64,000 bases of DNA. Source: Mumia flava. GTDB lineage: Bacteria > Actinomycetota > Actinomycetes > Propionibacteriales > Nocardioidaceae. The stretch covers positions 2,108,001 through 2,172,000 of the forward strand of contig NZ_PGEZ01000001.1 in assembly GCF_002797495.1 (NCBI RefSeq). The letters are read 5' to 3'. Below are positions 30,621 through 39,484 of the stretch, in pieces. How positions within the stretch are numbered: the first letter of the stretch is position 1; every line of letters starts with the position of its first letter. The notes beneath the pieces are model-generated. The model was given only the letters and a program-made list of their open reading frames with translations. It was not told the DNA's origin and ran no database searches. Position numbers and translations under genes: made by a program.

Positions 30621-31658
30621 ATGACCGCTGCCGTCGCCACTGACGCCGACCTGGAGGAGTATCGCCGCGAGCTGACGGGCTACTGCTACCGGATGCTCGG
30701 GTCGGCCTTCGACGCCGAGGACGCGGTGCAGGAGACCATGGTCCGTGCCTGGAAGGCGCTCGACCGGTTCGAGGGTCGGTCCTCGCTTCGCTCCTGGCTC
30801 TACCGGATCGCCACGAACGTCTGCATGGACACGCTGGGGTCCGGTCAGCGGCGCGCCCGCCCGATGGACCTGTCGTCCACGGCGTGGCAGCCGGTCGCCG
30901 ACTCGCTGTCCGCCCGCCGTGCCAACGAGGACTGGCTCGAGCCGATGGTCGACGAGCGGGTCCTTCCGCCGTCGGCCGACCCGGCCGAGGTCGCGGCGGG
31001 GCGCGAGTCGATCCGGCTCGCCTTCGTGTCCGCTCTCCAGCACCTCCCGCCCCGGCAACGCAGCGTGCTGATCCTGCGGGAGGTGCTCCGCTGGCAGGCG
31101 AAGGAGGTGGCCGAGCTGCTCGACACCACGGTCGCCTCGGTCAACAGCGCGCTCCAGCGCGCCCGCGCCACCCTCGACGGGCTGGGTGAGGAGACGAGCG
31201 CGTCCGACCCCATGGACGACGACGTCAAGGACCTCCTCGATCGCTACGTCGCGGCGTTCGAGGCCTACGACATCGACGCATTCGTGCAGCTGCTGCACGA
31301 GGACGCGACCCAGAACATGCCGCCCTTCGAGATGTGGCTGGCCGGTCGCGAGGACATCGCGGCGTGGATGCTCGGCCCGGGCTGCGGGTGCCGAGGCTCG
31401 AGGACGATCGTCACGTCGGCCAACGGCGCCCCCGCGATCGCCCAGTACCGCCTGGTCGAGTCCGCGATCGAGCCGCTCGTCCACGGCCCGGGCGACGCGC
31501 CGCCCGGGGACATGCCGGCGGACGCGACCCACCTGCCGTGGGCACTTCACGTGCTCGACATCCGTGACGGTCGCGTCGCGGGGATCACCAGCTTCCTCGA
31601 CGTGACGCTCTTCGAGCTCTTCGGCCTACCCCGCTGGCTCCCCGCGTCGGCCGACTGA
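30621..31658 (+). CDS. ECF sigma factor with C-terminal SnoaL-like domain (TIGR02960-like)
   Basis: A 345-residue sigma factor. Sigma region 2 is ELTGYCYRMLGSAFDAEDAV, QETMVRAW, FEGRSSLRSWLYRIATNVCM. The linker RRARPMDLSSTAWQPV is characteristic of the TIGR02960 group. Region 4 is LPPRQRSVLILREVLRWQAK with ELLDTTVASVNSAL. Residues about 205-340 form a SnoaL/NTF2-like fold (DLLDRYVAAFEAYDIDAFVQ, GREDIAAWMLGPG), which in related ECFs modulates core binding in place of an anti-sigma factor. ATG 30621 follows GAGGGGG. A TACGGT -10-like box lies upstream. No anti-sigma gene is adjacent. Confidence 0.9.
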   Translation: MTAAVATDADLEEYRRELTGYCYRMLGSAFDAEDAVQETMVRAWKALDRFEGRSSLRSWLYRIATNVCMDTLGSGQRRARPMDLSSTAWQPVADSLSARRANEDWLEPMVDERVLPPSADPAEVAAGRESIRLAFVSALQHLPPRQRSVLILREVLRWQAKEVAELLDTTVASVNSALQRARATLDGLGEETSASDPMDDDVKDLLDRYVAAFEAYDIDAFVQLLHEDATQNMPPFEMWLAGREDIAAWMLGPGCGCRGSRTIVTSANGAPAIAQYRLVESAIEPLVHGPGDAPPGDMPADATHLPWALHVLDIRDGRVAGITSFLDVTLFELFGLPRWLPASAD

Positions 31659-31675
31659 GCCCGACCCGGGAGCGA

Positions 31676-31702
31676 TGTCACATTCCACGTCGCCACGTCG
31701 TC
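31676..31702 (+). promoter_or_regulatory. ECF41-type promoter
   Basis: TGTCACA (31676-31682) is followed after exactly 16 bases by CGTC (31699-31702). This is the promoter described for the ECF41 sigma group, and it stands upstream of an ECF41 operon (NmrA-like gene plus sigma gene). Transcription would start near 31709, giving a 30-nt leader with GGAAGGAG. The sigma factor therefore most likely controls its own operon. Confidence 0.8.
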
Positions 31703-31738
31703 CGTGAGGTGAGAGAGTCCGAACGGAAGGAGTGCGCG

Positions 31739-32509
31739 ATGAGGATCGCCGTCATCGGAGGGACCGGGATGCTGGGGGCGCCGGTCACAGCCGCGTTGAG
31801 GGATCGAGGCCACGAGGTCCGGGTCCTGACCCGACACAGCGAGCATCCCGTCGACCTCACGACGGGTGAGGGGCTGGAGGACGCACTCGACGGCTGCGAC
31901 GCCGTGGTCGAGGCCGCCAACACCCGCTCGCCGAAGCTGGCCGAGGAGGTCATGGTCGGCGGCACACGGAGGATCCTCGCGGCCGAGCAGCGCGTCGGGG
32001 TCCCGCACCACCTGGCGATCTCGATCGTCGGGCAGGAAGCGGTCCCGTTCGGGTACTACCGTGCGAAGGTCGAGCAGGAGAGGCTGGTCGTCGACGGCCC
32101 GGTGGGCTGGACCCTGGTCCGGGCGACGCAGTTCCACCCGTTCGTCGCCGATCTCCTGGCTTCGGCCGCGCGGCTCGGCGTCGTCCCCGCCCCGCGGTTC
32201 CTGACGCAGCCGGTCGACGCCGGCGAGGTCGGGGCGGTCTTCGCCGACGCGGTCGAGGAAGGTCCCGAGGGCCGCACGATCACGGTCGCCGGACCCGAGG
32301 CGCGACCGTTGCGCGCGTTCGTCGACGAGTGGCGGGACGGCACCGGGAGCCACGCCCTCCGGATCCCGTTGCGGGTGCCGGGCGGCCTGGGCCGTGCGCT
32401 GCGGGACGGCGGCCTGGTGACGGACTCGCCGGACGTCCGCGGCCGCATCACGTTCCGGCAGTGGCTCGCCGCGCAGCACTCCGACGAGCCGGTGGCGACG
32501 CGCCCGTGA
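31739..32509 (+). CDS. NmrA-like NAD(P)-binding protein, ECF41 partner
   Basis: A 256-residue atypical short-chain dehydrogenase. IAVIGGTGMLGAPVTAALRD is the N-terminal dinucleotide motif. The catalytic YxxxK is replaced by YYRAKVEQE in the usual position and WTLVRATQFHPF follows, as in NmrA/azoreductase-like proteins. ECF41 sigma genes are nearly always next to a carboxymuconolactone decarboxylase, oxidoreductase or epimerase gene (the COE group); this is the oxidoreductase/epimerase form. ATG 31739 is preceded by GGAAGGAG. The stop overlaps the sigma gene start by GTGA. Substrate unknown. Confidence 0.85.
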   Translation: MRIAVIGGTGMLGAPVTAALRDRGHEVRVLTRHSEHPVDLTTGEGLEDALDGCDAVVEAANTRSPKLAEEVMVGGTRRILAAEQRVGVPHHLAISIVGQEAVPFGYYRAKVEQERLVVDGPVGWTLVRATQFHPFVADLLASAARLGVVPAPRFLTQPVDAGEVGAVFADAVEEGPEGRTITVAGPEARPLRAFVDEWRDGTGSHALRIPLRVPGGLGRALRDGGLVTDSPDVRGRITFRQWLAAQHSDEPVATRP

Positions 32510-33405
32510 GCGGTGCGACCGAGAACGATCTCGCCGCTGCCTTCGAGGAGCACCGGCCCCACCTGCTGAGGGTCGCGTACGCCACGACCTCGTCGTGGGC
32601 AGCGGCGGAGGACTGCGTCCAGGAGACGTGGCTGCGGTTGGAACGCACGGACGTCGCGGAGATTCGTGACCTTCGCGCATGGCTGACCACGGCGGTCGGT
32701 CGGATCGCGCTCGACCAGCTCGGCAGCGCACGCGCTCGTCGCGAGCGGTACGTCGGGACGTGGCTGCCCGAGCCGGTCGTCGAGCCGGCACCGGACGCGG
32801 CGGGCGCCGATCCGGCGGACCGCGTCACGATGGACGAGTCGGTCGGGCTGGCGCTGCTCGTCGTGCTCGAACGGCTCTCGCCCGCGCAGCGGGTCGCGTA
32901 CCTGATGCACGACGTCTTCGGCCTGTCCTTCGACGAGATCGCCACGATGGTCGGGCGGTCTCCGGCCGCGGTGCGCAAGCTCGCCTCCCGGGCGCGCCGG
33001 GACGTGCGGGCCGCGGGTCCGCGCCGCCCGGCGGGGCCGGACGAGCAGCGCGAGGTCGCCGACGCGTTCTCGGCTGCCTGCCTCGACGGCGACCTGGCCA
33101 GGCTCGTCGCACTGCTCGACGCGGACGTCGAGCTGCGCTCCGACGGAGGGGGTCTGGTCTCGGCCGTCCGGCAGGTGCAACGCGGCGCCGAGGGAGTCGC
33201 CCGCATCCTCATCGGATTCGCGCGCCAGCCGCCGCTGGCGGCGCGACGGGTGCTCGTGAACGGCGATCCCGGCATGCTGCTCCGGTCGGCGGACGGCGTG
33301 CTCACCGTCCTGTTCCTCGAGATCGACGACGGGCGGGTCGTCGCCGTCGACATGGTCCGCAACCCCGACAAGCTCCGCCACCTGGCGGACGACCTGCTCG
33401 GGTGA
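32506..33405 (+). CDS. ECF41 group sigma factor (SigJ-like)
   Basis: A 299-residue sigma factor. Region 2 is AFEEHRPHLLRVAYATTSSW, AEDCVQETWLRL; region 4 is LSPAQRVAYLMHDVFGLSFD with EIATMVGRSPAAVRKLASRA. All three ECF41 signatures are present: WLPEP between regions 2 and 4, DGGG in the C-terminal domain, and NPDKL near the end. The C-terminal SnoaL-like domain (about residues 175-299) both supports and restrains sigma activity in this group and replaces an anti-sigma factor. GTG 32506 overlaps the partner gene. An ECF41 promoter upstream of the pair indicates autoregulation. Confidence 0.93.
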   Translation: MSGATENDLAAAFEEHRPHLLRVAYATTSSWAAAEDCVQETWLRLERTDVAEIRDLRAWLTTAVGRIALDQLGSARARRERYVGTWLPEPVVEPAPDAAGADPADRVTMDESVGLALLVVLERLSPAQRVAYLMHDVFGLSFDEIATMVGRSPAAVRKLASRARRDVRAAGPRRPAGPDEQREVADAFSAACLDGDLARLVALLDADVELRSDGGGLVSAVRQVQRGAEGVARILIGFARQPPLAARRVLVNGDPGMLLRSADGVLTVLFLEIDDGRVVAVDMVRNPDKLRHLADDLLG

Positions 33406-33426
33406 CGTCGCGACGCGGGCAAGGAC

Positions 33427-34389
33427 TCAGTCGCGCTCGGCGTCGGCGAGCGGTGACGGTTCGCCGGCCGGCACGGCGTCGGGTGTGCGCCGGCGCGGCC
33501 GCAGGCGCGTGATCGCGACCCCGACGAGGCACACGACGCCGCCGACGAAGCCGAGCGCGGTCGGGACCTCGTCGAGCAGCCACCAGGACAGGCCGATCGC
33601 GACCGCCGGCACCAGGTAGGTCGTCGCGCTGGCCGGGCCGGCCCCGACCCGGCGCAGCGCGTACGCCCAGGTGGTGAAGGCGAGGGCCGTCGGGAACACC
33701 CCGAGGTAGACGACGCCGAGCAGGGCTCCGGTCGAGGCGTCGCGGGCCTCCGTGACGAGCTGTCCCGCGAACGGCAGGCAGGTCACGGTGCCGATCACAC
33801 AGCCGAGCCAGGTCACCTGGAGGGGGCCGATGCTCGGCATCGCCGGCTTCTGGAGCAGGACACCGGCCGCGTAGAGCACCGCGGCGGCGAGGCAGAGCGC
33901 GACGCCGAGCAGGTCGACGTCCTCGTCCCCGCCTCCGCTGCCGCCGAGGCCGATCAGCACGACGCCTCCGAAGCCGACGGCGAGTCCGACGACCAGCGTG
34001 CGCGGGAACCCCTCCCCGAGGAACAGCCCGGCGAGCACGGCGATGATGATCGGTCCGAGCTGGATCAGCATGGAGGCGGTCCCGGCGTCGAGGTGCCGTT
34101 CGCCGGCGTTGAGCGCGACGTTGTACGCACCGAACCACAGCACTCCGTACCCGAGGACGAACCAGGCGGTGCGACCACGAGGAAGGGGCTGTCGTCGAGG
34201 CAGCGCCAGGACGCTCAGCACCAGCGCCGCGACGAGCAGGCGTCCGAGCGACAGCGCACCGGGAGACAGCTCGTCCCCGACCGCGCGGATCCCCACGAAC
34301 GCCGAGGCCCAGAGGACGACGGTCACACCGAGAGCCGCGAACGAGAGGTCGCGGGCGACGGTCGTCGCGGACGGCTGGCTGCTCACCAC
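33427..34389 (-). CDS. EamA/DMT family transporter
   Basis: A 320-residue membrane protein with about ten hydrophobic helices in two EamA repeats. Visible signatures are VVLWASAFVGIRAVGDELSP in the first repeat and GASMLIQLGPIIIAVLAGLF-like and YLVPAVAIGLSWWLLDEVPT in each repeat's end. Such proteins export metabolites or amino acids. GTG 34389 or the adjacent GTG 34386 is the start. The C-terminus is Arg/Pro-rich. It converges on the ECF41 gene with a 21-bp gap. Substrate cannot be told. Confidence 0.87.
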   Translation of the reverse strand: MVSSQPSATTVARDLSFAALGVTVVLWASAFVGIRAVGDELSPGALSLGRLLVAALVLSVLALPRRQPLPRGRTAWFVLGYGVLWFGAYNVALNAGERHLDAGTASMLIQLGPIIIAVLAGLFLGEGFPRTLVVGLAVGFGGVVLIGLGGSGGGDEDVDLLGVALCLAAAVLYAAGVLLQKPAMPSIGPLQVTWLGCVIGTVTCLPFAGQLVTEARDASTGALLGVVYLGVFPTALAFTTWAYALRRVGAGPASATTYLVPAVAIGLSWWLLDEVPTALGFVGGVVCLVGVAITRLRPRRRTPDAVPAGEPSPLADAERD

Positions 34390-34443
34390 GCGAACCTACG
34401 TCCCGGCCGGGCATGTCACCAGCGAATATCGGACGTCGCACGA

Positions 34444-34449
34444 TAGCGT
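34444..34449 (+). promoter_or_regulatory. -10 box of the polysaccharide deacetylase gene
   Basis: TAGCGT lies 32 bases before GTG 34482. The leader would contain the overlapping GAGAGGTGAGGT ribosome site. No clear -35 box was recognised. Confidence 0.35.
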
Positions 34450-34481
34450 TCGGCCAGGCTCGGCACGCGAGAGGTGAGGTC

Positions 34482-35273
34482 GTGCAGACACGGACGGTCG
34501 CCCTGCTGGCGCTGGGCTCGGTTCTCGTGCTCGCGGCACTCGTGCGTCCGGACTCCGGGGACTCCCCCGCGCAGGCCGAGCCCGACGAGCCGCGGCGCGC
34601 CGTCGTGCGTGACTGGCCGCTCCTCGATGCGACCGGGCGCGCACCGCGCGGGTCGACGTGCGGCAACCGCAGCCGTCGTGTGCTGCTGTCGTTCGACGAC
34701 TGGGACTACGCCGAGCCGAAGCGCATGGTCGCGACCGCTCGTACCGCGAAGCGGCTGGACGTCGGCATGCTGTACTTCCCGCTGGGGGAGCCGAACACCG
34801 CGTACCGCCGCGCGCACGGCAAGAGCCTCGCGGACAAGGTCCGCGCCCAGGGGCAGTACGTCGGGAACCACACGTACGACCACCGGAGCCTGTCCACGCT
34901 CGGGGCGGCCGCGATCCGCCGCGAGATCCGGGGCGGGGTCCGCAGCAGCCTGCTGCGGCCGCCGTACGGCGCGTACGACGCACAGGTGGCGGCGATCGCG
35001 AGCGACCTGAGGTACCGGATCTGTCTGTGGACCCTCGACACGCGCGACTGGCGCGACCTGACGCCGAAGCAGGTGCGGACGCGGATCGTCCGCAACGTCC
35101 GCCCGGGCGACGTGATCCTGCTGCACATGAACCACGCCCTGCACCGCCGGTACGACGTCCGGGCCCTGGTGAGCGCGGTCCGGTCCACCGGGCTGAAGCT
35201 GTGCCGCCCGTACCGCGAGCACGGCGAGCCGGCGACCTCGCCCGTACGGGTGCCGCGGAAGCTGCGCTGCTGA
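34482..35273 (+). CDS. polysaccharide deacetylase (NodB domain)
   Basis: A 263-residue CE4-type deacetylase, probably exported or anchored through the N-terminal hydrophobic segment VALLALGSVLVLAALV. Motifs follow the NodB order: RRVLLSFDDWDY (catalytic and metal Asp), GNHTYDHRSLST (HxxxH metal ligands), LLRPPYGAYD, and the late DVILLHMNH. It should remove N-acetyl groups from a cell-wall or capsule polymer. GTG 34482 follows a GGTGAGG site. The protein lacks large accessory domains. No partner genes for polysaccharide synthesis are nearby. Confidence 0.88.
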   Translation: MQTRTVALLALGSVLVLAALVRPDSGDSPAQAEPDEPRRAVVRDWPLLDATGRAPRGSTCGNRSRRVLLSFDDWDYAEPKRMVATARTAKRLDVGMLYFPLGEPNTAYRRAHGKSLADKVRAQGQYVGNHTYDHRSLSTLGAAAIRREIRGGVRSSLLRPPYGAYDAQVAAIASDLRYRICLWTLDTRDWRDLTPKQVRTRIVRNVRPGDVILLHMNHALHRRYDVRALVSAVRSTGLKLCRPYREHGEPATSPVRVPRKLRC

Positions 35274-35287
35274 TCGGGGCGATCAGT

Positions 35288-35305
35288 GTGAAGTGAAACC
35301 TTCAC
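35288..35305. promoter_or_regulatory. inverted repeat upstream of the SsuABC-type operon
   Basis: GTGAAG and CTTCAC form a perfect 6-bp repeat with 6 bp between. A second nested pair, GTGAA-ACC-TTCAC, lies inside (35294-35305). The site is 75 bp before the binding-protein start, a reasonable operator position. The cognate regulator is not recognised in the window. Confidence 0.4.
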
Positions 35306-35378
35306 GTCACGGAAGGGCGGTCGGTCGGTAACACCGCGTCGGCACAGTGGTGCACCCACGATCCCGGAAGGACCGCCG

Positions 35379-36335
35379 ATGACCCGACGCCGACCCCTGC
35401 GCCTCCTCGCAGCGGCCGCCTCGCTGTCCCTGCTCACCGCCGTCGCCGCGTGCGGCGGCGACGACGAAGCCGCTGCCGGCGACGACACCACGGTCGTCAA
35501 GGTCGGCACCCTGCGCGGCCAGCCGCACTTCTACGCGCCCCTGCTCTACGAGGACGGTGACGGCATCACCTACGAGGCCGTCACCCTGGACACCGCACCC
35601 GCCCTGAACGACGCGCTCGTGTCGGGCCAGGTGGACATGGTGGTCGGGAGCATCACCGCGACGATCGCCTCGGTCGCCCAGGGCCGCGACCTGCGGATCG
35701 TGGCCAACGCGGCCGACGGCGGGTCCGGCTTCGTCGGCAACGACACGATCCAGTCCGTCACCGACGTCGAGGGCAAGAAGTTCGGCTACCTGGTCGCGAG
35801 CTCGCAGGAGATCGCGATGCGCCTCACCTTCGAGGAGGCCGGTGTGGACGCCGACGCCGTCGAGCTGGTCGAGCTCGCGCCGCCGGAGTTCTTCAACGCC
35901 TTCTCCACCGGTCAGATCGACGGCTTCTGGGCGCCGGAGATCGCCGTCTCCCTCGCCCTCGGCGACGGCGGCCACGAGGTCGCCTCGCCGTACGAGACCG
36001 AGATCGGCCGCGTCAACATCGCCCTGATCACGACCCAGCGGCTGATCGACGACGACCCCGACCTGGTGCAGAAGGTCGTCGACGAGCACACCCGTGTCAC
36101 CGAGGAGATGACGACCACGCAGGACGTGTGGCTCAAGGACCTGGTCGAGACGTACGGCGGCGACCAGGAGGTCTTCGAGACGGCCCTCGACAACTTCTGG
36201 CTCCGCGCGGACATCCCGGACGACTGGCAGGCGCAGATCCAGGCGCTGATCGACGCCTCGTACGAGCTCGGCAAGATCACGGAGAAGCCGGAGCTCGGCG
36301 ACGTCGTCGTCGACACGTTCGCCGAGACGTCCTGA
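35379..36335 (+). CDS. ABC importer substrate-binding lipoprotein, SsuA/NMT1-like
   Basis: A 318-residue lipoprotein with signal sequence and lipobox AVAAC (Cys25). The mature protein begins with VVKVGTLRGQPHFYAPLLYE and has the NMT1/SsuA two-lobe layout (DTAPALNDALVSGQVDMVVG, EFFNAFSTGQIDGFWAPEIA). Family members bind nitrate, sulfonates, taurine, bicarbonate or thiamine precursors. The first of a three-gene importer; the permease start touches its stop. No desulfonating monooxygenase or thiamine gene is adjacent, so the substrate stays open. Confidence 0.88.
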   Translation: MTRRRPLRLLAAAASLSLLTAVAACGGDDEAAAGDDTTVVKVGTLRGQPHFYAPLLYEDGDGITYEAVTLDTAPALNDALVSGQVDMVVGSITATIASVAQGRDLRIVANAADGGSGFVGNDTIQSVTDVEGKKFGYLVASSQEIAMRLTFEEAGVDADAVELVELAPPEFFNAFSTGQIDGFWAPEIAVSLALGDGGHEVASPYETEIGRVNIALITTQRLIDDDPDLVQKVVDEHTRVTEEMTTTQDVWLKDLVETYGGDQEVFETALDNFWLRADIPDDWQAQIQALIDASYELGKITEKPELGDVVVDTFAETS

Positions 36336-37166
36336 GTGCCGGTGGCGACGACGCGTGGGCGGGCCGGCGGGACCCTGAACCGGGTCCTGCTGGCCCTGCC
36401 CGTCCCGATCGCGATCCTCCTGCTGTGGCACTTCGGGGTGCAGCAGCAGTGGGTGCTGCCGTTCGGGATCAAGATGGGGTACGTGCCGGAGCCGGGCCGG
36501 GTGGCGGAGGTCTTCTGGGACTTCTGGTTCGGCGGGATCCTCGACGACGCCTTCAGCGGCACGGCCCTGGACCATCTGCTCGCGAGCACCGCCCGCGTGC
36601 TCGCGGGGTTCGGTCTGGCGGCCCTCTTCGCGATCCCGATCGGGGTGCTGATGGGTCGGTTCTGGGTGGTCGATGCCGCGCTGGACCCGACCGTGAGCAT
36701 CGTCCGGCCGATCCCCGCGACGGCCTGGGTCCCGCTGGTGCTGCTGATCATCGGGTTCGGCAACCAGGCCACGATCTTCCTCATCATGCTGTCGGCGTTC
36801 TTCCCGATCCTGATCAACACGATCTCGGCCGTACGGCAGGTCCCGCCGCGCCTCGTCGAGGCGGCACAGATGCTCGGCACGTCGCGTGCCGGGGTGCTGC
36901 TGAAGGTCGTGGTGCCGGCCGCGACCCCGGGGATCGTCAGCGGACTGCGGATCGGCCTCGGTCTGGGGTGGGTGATCCTCGTCCTCGGTGAGGCCAACGG
37001 CATCGACACCGGCCTCGGCGCGGTGATCAACCTGGCGCGCGAGCTCGTCCGTACGGACCTCGTCGTGGTCGGGATGATCTGCATCGGGCTGGCGGGCTTC
37101 GTCTCCGACCGGCTGCTCGTCGGTCTCTTCAAGGTCGGCCTCGGGCGCCGGCCGCTCGTCGGTTGA
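36336..37166 (+). CDS. ABC importer permease, SsuC/TauC type
   Basis: A 276-residue permease with about six hydrophobic helices. The conserved EAA loop of the BPD_transp_1 domain is visible as [20 protein letters not shown] followed by [40 protein letters not shown] is typical of SsuC/TauC proteins. GTG 36336 directly follows the binding-protein stop; GTG 36342 is an alternative. It lies 20 bp before the ATPase gene. Confidence 0.9.
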   Translation: MPVATTRGRAGGTLNRVLLALPVPIAILLLWHFGVQQQWVLPFGIKMGYVPEPGRVAEVFWDFWFGGILDDAFSGTALDHLLASTARVLAGFGLAALFAIPIGVLMGRFWVVDAALDPTVSIVRPIPATAWVPLVLLIIGFGNQATIFLIMLSAFFPILINTISAVRQVPPRLVEAAQMLGTSRAGVLLKVVVPAATPGIVSGLRIGLGLGWVILVLGEANGIDTGLGAVINLARELVRTDLVVVGMICIGLAGFVSDRLLVGLFKVGLGRRPLVG

Positions 37167-37186
37167 TCGCGACCCGGAGGTCTGTG

Positions 37187-37981
37187 ATGGCACGCATCGA
37201 ACCCCCCGTCCCGCTCGAGGGCCAGGTCAGGATCGAGCAGATGGCGAAGTGGTACGGCCCGGTCGGCGAGGGCGTCGAAGCGCTGGGCGGTCTCAACCTC
37301 GACGTGCCGGCGGGGGAGTTCCTCGCCGTCGTCGGGGCGTCGGGGTGCGGCAAGAGCACCCTGCTCCGCATCCTGGCCGGGTTCGAGGACCACACCGACG
37401 GTCAGGTCGAGGTCGGCGGCGCGCCGGTGACCGGCCCGAGCCCGCGACGCGGCGTGGTCTTCCAGGACTACGGGCTCTTCCCGTGGCTGACGGTCTCGGA
37501 GAACGTCCGGTACGGGCCCCGTCAGCGGCGGGTCCCGCGCCGCCGCGCGAAGGAGATCGCCGCACGCTACATCGAGACCGTCGGGCTGAGCCGCTTCGCC
37601 GACCGCTTCCCCGGGGAGCTGTCCGGAGGCATGCAGCAGCGGGTCGCGATCGCGCGCGTGCTGGCGAACGAGCCGGCTCTGCTGCTCATGGACGAGCCGT
37701 TCGGCGCGCTCGACGCCCTCACCCGCACCTCGATGCAGCACGAGCTGAAGCGGATCCACGCGGAGACGTCGGCGACCGTCGTGTTCGTCACCCACAGCAT
37801 CGAGGAGGCGGTCTACCTCGCCGACCGGGTCGTGGTGATGACCGGGGGACCATCGCACGGTGTGCCGGGCCGGATCGAGAAGATCGTCGACGTGGACCTC
37901 GGCGACCACCGTGACGTGAACGCACCCGACTTCAACGCGATCGAGCGTGCGATCTCGGACCTCGTCCACGTCGGCGCGTAG
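37187..37981 (+). CDS. ABC importer ATP-binding protein, SsuB/TauB type
   Basis: A 264-residue nucleotide-binding subunit. Walker A is [11 protein letters not shown], the Q-loop is in [13 protein letters not shown], the signature is [16 protein letters not shown], Walker B is [13 protein letters not shown], and the H-loop is [18 protein letters not shown] is typical of nitrate, sulfonate and taurine importers. ATG 37187 has CGGAGG upstream. It completes the transporter with the two preceding genes. Confidence 0.92.
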   Translation: MARIEPPVPLEGQVRIEQMAKWYGPVGEGVEALGGLNLDVPAGEFLAVVGASGCGKSTLLRILAGFEDHTDGQVEVGGAPVTGPSPRRGVVFQDYGLFPWLTVSENVRYGPRQRRVPRRRAKEIAARYIETVGLSRFADRFPGELSGGMQQRVAIARVLANEPALLLMDEPFGALDALTRTSMQHELKRIHAETSATVVFVTHSIEEAVYLADRVVVMTGGPSHGVPGRIEKIVDVDLGDHRDVNAPDFNAIERAISDLVHVGA

Positions 37982-38015
37982 TGCGGATCCGGCGGCGCGC
38001 TGGAAAGATCGGCCC

Positions 38016-39437
38016 GTGACCGAGCCCGTCCCGACCGGGGTCCCGCCGCTGCCCGGACCGCGCCCGCGCGTCGTGGTCCCGTACCCGCGGCTGTCGCCGG
38101 GGCTGCGCCGCTACTTCTCGACCGAGGCGGGCGGCGCGACCCTGCTGCTCGCCGCGTCCGCGATCGCGCTGGTGTGGGCGAACCTCCCCGGCGACTCCTA
38201 CCACCACTTCTGGGACACCCACGCGACCGTCGACATCGGCGACTGGGGGATCGACCTGTCGCTGCACCACTGGGTCAACGACGGGGCGATGGCGATCTTC
38301 TTCCTCGTGGTGGGTCTGGAGGTGAACCGGGAGCTGACCGTCGGCGAGCTGCGCCACCCACGCGCCGCGTCGGTCCCGTTCCTCGGAGCCGTGGGCGGAC
38401 TCGCGGTCCCGATCGCGCTGTATCTGGCGATCAACCCGTCCGGCCCGGACGCGGCGGGGTGGGGGATCCCGATGTCGACGGACACGGCGTTCGTGATCGG
38501 CATCCTCGCGCTGGTCGGCCCGCGGTGCCCGGACCAGCTGCGGGTCTTCCTGCTGACCCTGGCGATCTTCGACGACATCGGGGCGATCGCGCTGATGGGG
38601 ATCTTCTACGCCGACGCGCTCGACCCGATGGCACTCGCCTTCGTCGTCGGCCTCGTCGTGGTGCTCGCGGCGATGCGGTGGACGGGGGTCTGGCAGGTCA
38701 CCCCGTACCTGCTGGTCGGAGCGGGCCTGTGGGTCGCGGTGCTCGAGTCCGGCCTGCACCCGACCCTGGCGGGCGTCGCGGTCGGTCTGCTGATGCCGAC
38801 CCGCAAGGAGGTGCACCGCGACGAGCTGCGGCGCTACCTCTCCTTCTACGGTCGGGCTCTGGTCGAGGAGACCGACCCGATCCGCTCGAGGCTCGCCGTC
38901 AGCGCCGCCCGCGCCGCCGTACCGGCCGGTGACCGTCTCCAGGAGGCGCTGCACCCCCTGAGCTCCTACCTCGTCGTGCCCGCGTTCGGTCTCGCGAACG
39001 CCGGCGTCGTCCTGGGTGCGGAGGAGGTCTCGGACGCCTTGTCCAGCCCGGTGACGCTGGGAGTCGTCGTGGGTCTGTTCGTCGGCAAGGCGCTCGGCGT
39101 GGTCGCCGGCGCGGCCATCGCGCTGCGCACGGGCCTCGGCGCCCTGCCCGGGCAGGTGCGCTACGGCCACCTGATCGGTGGCGGGTTCCTGTGCGGGATC
39201 GGGTTCACGATCTCTCTGTTCATCAGCGAGCTCGCCTTCGACGACGAGGCGCTGGTCAACGAGGCGAAGGTCGGGATCCTCGTGGGCTCGGTCGTGTCGG
39301 CGATCGCCGGGGCGCTGATCGTCCGGTACTTCGGAGAGCGGATGTCGCTGTGCTCGCCGGACGAGGAGGACGGCCCGCCCCCGCTCCCCGAGGGGCCGTG
39401 GCGTGCTCCTGCCACGCCGTGGCGCCCGCCGGCCTGA
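38016..39437 (+). CDS. nhaA: Na+/H+ antiporter NhaA
   Basis: A 473-residue antiporter with about twelve hydrophobic helices. IFFLVVGLEVNRELTVGELR, PMSTDTAFVIGILALVG and the adjacent acidic pair in LAIFDDIGAIALMGIFYAD match the ion-binding helices of NhaA. It exchanges internal Na+ or Li+ for protons. GTG 38016 follows a GGAAAGA site. The C-terminus is Pro-rich. A DsbA-like protein is encoded convergently just after it. In many actinobacteria NhaA is fused to a DsbA-like thioredoxin domain, and here the same two parts are separate and face each other. Confidence 0.93.
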   Translation: MTEPVPTGVPPLPGPRPRVVVPYPRLSPGLRRYFSTEAGGATLLLAASAIALVWANLPGDSYHHFWDTHATVDIGDWGIDLSLHHWVNDGAMAIFFLVVGLEVNRELTVGELRHPRAASVPFLGAVGGLAVPIALYLAINPSGPDAAGWGIPMSTDTAFVIGILALVGPRCPDQLRVFLLTLAIFDDIGAIALMGIFYADALDPMALAFVVGLVVVLAAMRWTGVWQVTPYLLVGAGLWVAVLESGLHPTLAGVAVGLLMPTRKEVHRDELRRYLSFYGRALVEETDPIRSRLAVSAARAAVPAGDRLQEALHPLSSYLVVPAFGLANAGVVLGAEEVSDALSSPVTLGVVVGLFVGKALGVVAGAAIALRTGLGALPGQVRYGHLIGGGFLCGIGFTISLFISELAFDDEALVNEAKVGILVGSVVSAIAGALIVRYFGERMSLCSPDEEDGPPPLPEGPWRAPATPWRPPA

Positions 39438-39484
39438 CCCGGCACGCGATCCATCCGGCCGTGACGGTCGCCCGCGCGGGTCTG

